Made by a program: the position numbers and the translations under genes. Source: Megasphaera sp. UBA1696 (GTDB taxonomy: Bacteria; Bacillota; Negativicutes; Veillonellales; Megasphaeraceae). Taken from it: a stretch of DNA of 9,850 bases. The notes below the pieces were generated by a model. It was not told the origin of the DNA and did not search any database. It saw only the letters and a list, made by a program, of their open reading frames with translations. How positions within the stretch are numbered: position 1 is the first letter of the stretch; each line of letters begins with the position of its first letter. Shown here one piece after another: positions 6,446 through 9,850 of this stretch. The stretch lies in NCBI GenBank assembly GCA_002319965.1, contig DCJQ01000048.1:1-9850 (forward strand), in the 5' to 3' direction.

Positions 6446-6472
6446 TTAGCACTCAGAAGTGAAGAGTGCTGA
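6446..6472 (+). promoter_or_regulatory. CIRCE operator (HrcA-binding site)
   Basis: TTAGCACTC (6446-6454), a 9-nt spacer (6455-6463) and GAGTGCTGA (6464-6472) match the CIRCE consensus TTAGCACTC-N9-GAGTGCTAA, with a single mismatch at the second-last base. HrcA bound here represses groESL at normal temperature and is released when GroEL is occupied by unfolded proteins. The hrcA gene is not in the window. A further inverted repeat, GTAAGTT (6441-6447) with AACTTAC (6484-6490), surrounds it. Confidence 0.96.
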
Positions 6473-6509
6473 TAAAGACTAGCAACTTACGTCTAAGGAG
6501 GAATATACA

Positions 6510-6791
6510 ATGTTAAAACCGTTAGGAGATCGCGTCGTTATCCGCGTATTGGAACAAGAAGAAAAAACTGCAAGCGGTATCTTTTTACCGGACACCGCTA
6601 AAGAAAAACCGAGTCAGGGTGAAGTCATCGCCGTTGGTTCGGGCAAGCTTCTGGATGACGGGAAACGCCTTGCATTGGATGTTAAAGTTGGCGACAAGAT
6701 TATTTTCTCGAAATATGCCGGTACGGAAGTCAAATTCGAAGGCACCGATTATTTAATCGTCAGCGAACGCGACATTCTGGCTATTATCTAA
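6510..6791 (+). CDS. groES: Co-chaperonin GroES (Hsp10)
   Basis: GroES is the heptameric lid that caps GroEL and closes the folding chamber in the cytosol. The 93-aa length is standard. KPLGDRVVIR (3-12) opens the first strand. The mobile loop that docks on GroEL is at about 17-33, with the hydrophobic IFL tripeptide at 24-26. KYAGTEV (68-74) and YLIVSERDILAII (81-93) complete the barrel. A very strong ribosome-binding site, TAAGGAGGA (6494-6502), lies 7 nt upstream of ATG. It is expressed from the CIRCE-controlled promoter and lies 42 nt before groEL, with no terminator between them. Confidence 0.99.
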   Translation: MLKPLGDRVVIRVLEQEEKTASGIFLPDTAKEKPSQGEVIAVGSGKLLDDGKRLALDVKVGDKIIFSKYAGTEVKFEGTDYLIVSERDILAII

Positions 6792-6833
6792 TAAATTAAA
6801 ACTACTGACTTTTCATATAGGAGTGTGTTAAAG

Positions 6834-8462
6834 ATGGCAAAACAGATTTTGTTCAATGAAGATGCACGTCGTGCCCTCGGCAAAGGCGTCGACGCTTTGG
6901 CAAATGCCGTAAAAGTTACCTTAGGGCCTAAAGGCCGCAACGTCGTTCTCGATAAAAAATTCGGGGCTCCGACGATTACCAACGACGGTGTTACCATCGC
7001 CCGCGATATCGAATTGGAAGATCCCTTTGAAAACATGGGCGCTCAGCTCGTCAAAGAAGTCGCTACCAAGACCAACGACGTAGCCGGTGACGGCACGACG
7101 ACGGCTACGATCCTGGCTCAGGCTATGATCGAAGAAGGCATGCGCAACGTCGCTGCCGGTGCCAATCCGATGATCCTCAAACGCGGCATTGAAAAAGCTA
7201 CGGCGAAACTCGTCGAAGAAATCAAGAAACGTTCGATCCCCGTTTCCGACAAAGCTTCCATCGCACAGGTAGCATCCATTTCTGCCGGTGACGAAGAAGT
7301 CGGCGGCCTCATTGCAGACGCTATGGAAAAAGTCGGCAAAGACGGCGTCATCACCGTTGAAGAATCGAAGACCATGGGTACGCAGCTCTCCGTCGTCGAA
7401 GGCATGCAGTTCGACCGCGGCTACATCTCCCCGTACATGGTATCCGACCCGGATAAGATGGAAGCTGTCATGAGCGAACCGTATATCCTCATTACGGACC
7501 GCAAGATCGCTTCTATTCAGGAAATGCTCCCGGTTCTCGAAAAAGTCGTTCAGTCCGGCAAAGAACTGCTCATCATCGCTGAAGACGTCGAAGGCGAAGC
7601 GCTCGCTACCTTGGTCGTCAACCGCCTCCGCGGCACCTTCAAAGCCGTTGCCGTTAAAGCTCCGGGCTTCGGCGACCGCCGCAAAGCTATGCTGCAGGAT
7701 ATTGCAACCCTTACGGGTGCTACGGTCATCACGGAAGATGTCGGCCGTAAACTCGACAGCGTTACCATGGAAGACCTCGGCACGGCTCGCCAGGTCCGCG
7801 TAACGAAAGATGAAACGACGATCGTTGAAGGCCACGGCGACGCTCAGGCCATCAAAGAACGCGTAGCTCAGATTAAATCTCAGATCGCTGACACGACGTC
7901 TGATTTCGATAAAGAAAAACTCCAGGAACGTTTGGCTAAGATGTCCGGCGGTGTCGCTGTCATCGAAGTCGGCGCTGCTACGGAAGTTGAATTGAAAGAT
8001 AAGAAATATCGCCTCGAAGATGCTCTCAACGCTACTCGCGCAGCTGTTGAAGAAGGTATCGTATCCGGCGGCGGCACGACCCTCATCGACATCCTCCCGG
8101 CCCTCGACGAATTCAAAGAAGAAGGCGACATTCAGACCGGTATCAACCTCGTCAAACGCGCTGTTGAAGCTCCGCTCCGTCAGATCGCTGAAAACGCCGG
8201 CCTCGAAGGCTCGGTCATCGTCGCTCAGGTCAAAGCATCCGATGACGGCGTAGGCTTCAATGCCCTTAAAGAAGAATATGTCGATATGGTTAAAGCCGGT
8301 ATCGTCGATCCGGCCAAAGTAACCCGTACGGCTCTTCAGAATGCAGCTTCCATCGCAGCTCTCGTCCTCACGACGGAAACCTTGGTTGCTGACAAACCGG
8401 AACCGGCTCCGGCAGCTCCGGCAGCACCGGCCGGCATGGGCGGTATGCCCGGCATGATGTAA
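6834..8462 (+). CDS. groEL: Chaperonin GroEL (Hsp60)
   Basis: GroEL is the ATP-driven double-ring chaperonin that folds cytosolic proteins with GroES. The 542-aa length is typical. ATP-site residues are visible: LGPKGRNVVLD (30-40), NDG with Asp51, GDGTTT with Asp86 (85-90), and the hydrolysis aspartate Asp396 in EDALNATRAAVEEG. The flexible tail is Ala-Pro-rich and ends GMGGMPGMM, the usual Gly-Met repeat. ATG6834 begins the family-typical MAKQILF and lies 10 nt after AGGAG (6819-6823); GTG6825 overlaps that spacing and is less likely. Codon use shifts toward GCT, GTT and CGC compared with the GCC/GTC-rich neighbours, as expected for a very highly expressed gene rather than for transferred DNA. 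Confidence 0.99.
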   Translation: MAKQILFNEDARRALGKGVDALANAVKVTLGPKGRNVVLDKKFGAPTITNDGVTIARDIELEDPFENMGAQLVKEVATKTNDVAGDGTTTATILAQAMIEEGMRNVAAGANPMILKRGIEKATAKLVEEIKKRSIPVSDKASIAQVASISAGDEEVGGLIADAMEKVGKDGVITVEESKTMGTQLSVVEGMQFDRGYISPYMVSDPDKMEAVMSEPYILITDRKIASIQEMLPVLEKVVQSGKELLIIAEDVEGEALATLVVNRLRGTFKAVAVKAPGFGDRRKAMLQDIATLTGATVITEDVGRKLDSVTMEDLGTARQVRVTKDETTIVEGHGDAQAIKERVAQIKSQIADTTSDFDKEKLQERLAKMSGGVAVIEVGAATEVELKDKKYRLEDALNATRAAVEEGIVSGGGTTLIDILPALDEFKEEGDIQTGINLVKRAVEAPLRQIAENAGLEGSVIVAQVKASDDGVGFNALKEEYVDMVKAGIVDPAKVTRTALQNAASIAALVLTTETLVADKPEPAPAAPAAPAGMGGMPGMM

Positions 8463-8498
8463 GATCGTCCGGTTAGAATACACTGACTGTACTCTCCT

Positions 8499-8534
8499 TA
8501 AAGAAACCTGCCTTATGGCAGGTTTCTTTTTTTT
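8499..8534 (+). terminator. Strong intrinsic terminator of groESL
   Basis: AAGAAACCTGCC (8501-8512) pairs with GGCAGGTTTCTT (8517-8528) around TTAT, and the 3' arm runs into eight T (8527-8534). It lies 38 nt after the groEL stop. The bases between (8463-8498) show no other structure. Confidence 0.96.
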
Positions 8535-8549
8535 GCATACCAAACAATC

Positions 8550-8578
8550 TTGACTTTTACAGGGACGGCGAGTACCAT
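8550..8578 (+). promoter_or_regulatory. Putative promoter of the SotB-like exporter gene
   Basis: TTGACT (8550-8555) is a good -35 box. With 17-nt spacing it is followed by TACCAT (8573-8578), which keeps the T-A----A-T positions of a -10 box. It lies 15 nt after the groEL terminator and 34 nt before the start codon, giving a short leader. No operator or riboswitch is evident. Confidence 0.6.
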
Positions 8579-8596
8579 AAAGAAGTTCAATTTTGC

Positions 8597-8606
8597 AAAA
8601 AGGAGG
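8597..8606 (+). promoter_or_regulatory. Ribosome-binding site that fixes the exporter start
   Basis: AAAAAGGAGG (8597-8606, running into A8607) is a near-perfect Shine-Dalgarno sequence about 6 nt before ATG8613. It shows that the in-frame TTG8550, which coincides with the -35 box, is not the start. Confidence 0.85.
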
Positions 8607-8612
8607 ACTCTC

Positions 8613-9821
8613 ATGCTTCGCACTATTCCTTTAAAATATGTACTGCCCCTCTTGGGGCTTACCGTATCGGCCTTTATTTTCAATACCTCTGAATTCATGC
8701 CCATCGGGCTGCTCATTGACATTTCTCAGTCCTTTGGGATGACCGAAGACCAGACGGGCATCATGATTACGATCTACGCCTGGATGGTGGCCTTATTGTC
8801 CCTGCCGCTGATGCTCGTACTCTACCGCGTTGAACTGCGGAAACTCTTATTGGCGACCCTCAGTGTCTTTGCCTTAGGGCAATTCCTGTCGGGGATTGCC
8901 GTCAACTATCCCATGCTGGTCGCTGCCCGTATCTTGGTCGCCTGTGCCCACTCCGTTTTCTGGTCCATTGCAGCCCCCATGGCGGCCCGCTTAGTCACCC
9001 GGGTACATCGGCCCCTGGCCCTCAGCATGATCATTACCGGCTCGTCCGTGGCCATGATTTTCGGCCTTCCCTTGGGGCGGGTCATCGGCCTTTATGCCGG
9101 TTGGCGCATGACCTTTGTCAGCATTACCGTCGTGGCCTTGTTGGTTTTGGTCTACTTGTTCCGTTTCGTCCCGGCCCAGCGCAGTCATTCGTCTTTTTCG
9201 CGGGACGAATTGCCGAGACTCTTAAAAAATCCCCTCGTCGTCAGTGTCTACTTGATCTCCGTCCTGTTTGCGACGGCCTATTTTACCGTTTACAGCTATA
9301 TCGAACCTTTCTTGAAGCTGGTAGCGCAGTTCAGTGCTGACGGCATTACGTCGACGCTCATGCTCCTCGGCGTCAGCGGCCTCATCGGCAGCTATATTTT
9401 CTCTCATTTTTACAACCACTACCGCTACGGCATCATTCGCCTGGGCTTCATCGGCCTGGTACTGATGCTCGCCCTGTGGCAGTTGGCGTCGTCGCAATGG
9501 GAATGGATGCTGGCCGTCTGCCTGATGTTGGGCTGCTCGTCGACCCTGTTTAACGTAACCTTCCAGGCCGAACTCATTCGACAGGTCCCGTCGGGAGCGA
9601 CGCCGGTCGCCATGTCCATCTTTTCCGGCATCTTCAACGTCGGCATCGGATTGGGAACCTGGATCGGCGGCCGGACCATGGCCTACGGCTTCTTGCCTTA
9701 TATCGGCTACGTCGGTGCCGGCATCGGACTGCTGGCCTTGCTCTATTGCTTCATTGCCTACTTTCACTTCCTGGGCCGTCCCGATCCGGCCCTTCGTGAA
9801 GCGGGAAGGGGAAGTTTGTGA
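8613..9821 (+). CDS. sotB: Major facilitator superfamily exporter, SotB-like (DHA1 family)
   Basis: This is a 402-aa inner-membrane protein with about 12 hydrophobic segments, the usual size for DHA1 drug/sugar antiporters. Several stretches closely follow E. coli SotB (YdeA), which exports arabinose and related sugars or analogues: AFIFNTSEFMPIGLL (20-34), ITIYAWMVALLSLP (52-65), RILVACAHSVFWSI (106-119), GLPLGRVIGLYAGWRMTF (151-168), YSYIEPF (227-233) and AMSIFSGIFNVGIG (333-346). The loop at about 185-205 between the two six-helix halves is hydrophilic, as expected. It has its own promoter after the groEL terminator, so it is not part of the heat-shock operon. The actual substrate cannot be read from sequence; a multidrug or sugar-phosphate exporter is possible. 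The symbol reflects family resemblance. Confidence 0.85.
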   Translation: MLRTIPLKYVLPLLGLTVSAFIFNTSEFMPIGLLIDISQSFGMTEDQTGIMITIYAWMVALLSLPLMLVLYRVELRKLLLATLSVFALGQFLSGIAVNYPMLVAARILVACAHSVFWSIAAPMAARLVTRVHRPLALSMIITGSSVAMIFGLPLGRVIGLYAGWRMTFVSITVVALLVLVYLFRFVPAQRSHSSFSRDELPRLLKNPLVVSVYLISVLFATAYFTVYSYIEPFLKLVAQFSADGITSTLMLLGVSGLIGSYIFSHFYNHYRYGIIRLGFIGLVLMLALWQLASSQWEWMLAVCLMLGCSSTLFNVTFQAELIRQVPSGATPVAMSIFSGIFNVGIGLGTWIGGRTMAYGFLPYIGYVGAGIGLLALLYCFIAYFHFLGRPDPALREAGRGSL

Positions 9822-9850
9822 AATTTAGGTTAATTGCAATACCAACTAGG

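Noticed and set aside
6921..8543. A 540-codon open frame on the - strand, antisense to almost all of groEL
   Set aside because: It is a by-product of the strongly biased codon use of groEL, which keeps stop codons out of this antisense frame. The translation has no recognisable domain, and it starts within the exporter/terminator gap with no supporting site.
9222..9767. 181-codon - strand open frame within the exporter gene
   Set aside because: It is the low-complexity, highly polar translation expected from the antisense of hydrophobic membrane codons.
9822..9850. Sequence after the exporter stop
   Set aside because: Only 29 bases remain, with no stem, promoter box or start that can be supported.

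Overview
The window is an ordinary, densely packed piece of bacterial chromosome, with every gene on the + strand. Intact Firmicute-type features suggest a low-to-moderate-GC Firmicute. These are the order thiL-tsaE-tsaB-rimI-tsaD followed by groES-groEL (also seen, with insertions, in Bacillus), a CIRCE operator ahead of groES, and a GroEL with a Gly-Met-rich tail. The GCC/GTC-rich codon use and the SotB-like exporter would fit a Negativicute such as Megasphaera. That placement is a judgement from gene content and composition and was not tested by a search.

Layout. Bases 1-183 are the end of a tRNA cluster: the 3' tail of a tRNA (probably Trp), a 9-bp hairpin, a complete tRNA-Arg(ACG) and an intrinsic terminator. 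A promoter near 201-227 then starts a tight co-directional run. It contains a UPF0158-family protein, thiL (thiamine-phosphate kinase), tsaE, tsaB, rimI, tsaD, a soluble HisKA_2 sensor kinase and an ANTAR-domain response regulator. TsaB, TsaD and TsaE are three of the four proteins that make the t6A modification of tRNA; the fourth, TsaC/Sua5, is not here. tsaE/tsaB and tsaB/rimI overlap, which suggests coupled translation. The kinase and regulator form a PdtaS/PdtaR (EutW/EutV-like) pair. Such pairs control genes by RNA-level antitermination, but no obvious ANTAR RNA target was found in this window.

A 55-nt hairpin follows the regulator gene. Its 3' arm contains the -35 box of the groESL promoter, and the -10 box starts on its last base. 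Next come a CIRCE operator (HrcA-type heat-shock control), groES and groEL, closed by a strong terminator at about 8499-8534. A fresh promoter at 8550-8578 then drives a SotB-like major facilitator exporter, which ends at 9821. The last 29 bases show nothing recognisable.

I saw no mobile element, CRISPR array, pseudogene or clearly novel system. The points most worth a second look are the insertion of an ANTAR two-component pair between tsaD and groES, the overlapping terminator and promoter ahead of groES, and the extra inverted repeat around CIRCE that could fold the groESL leader.
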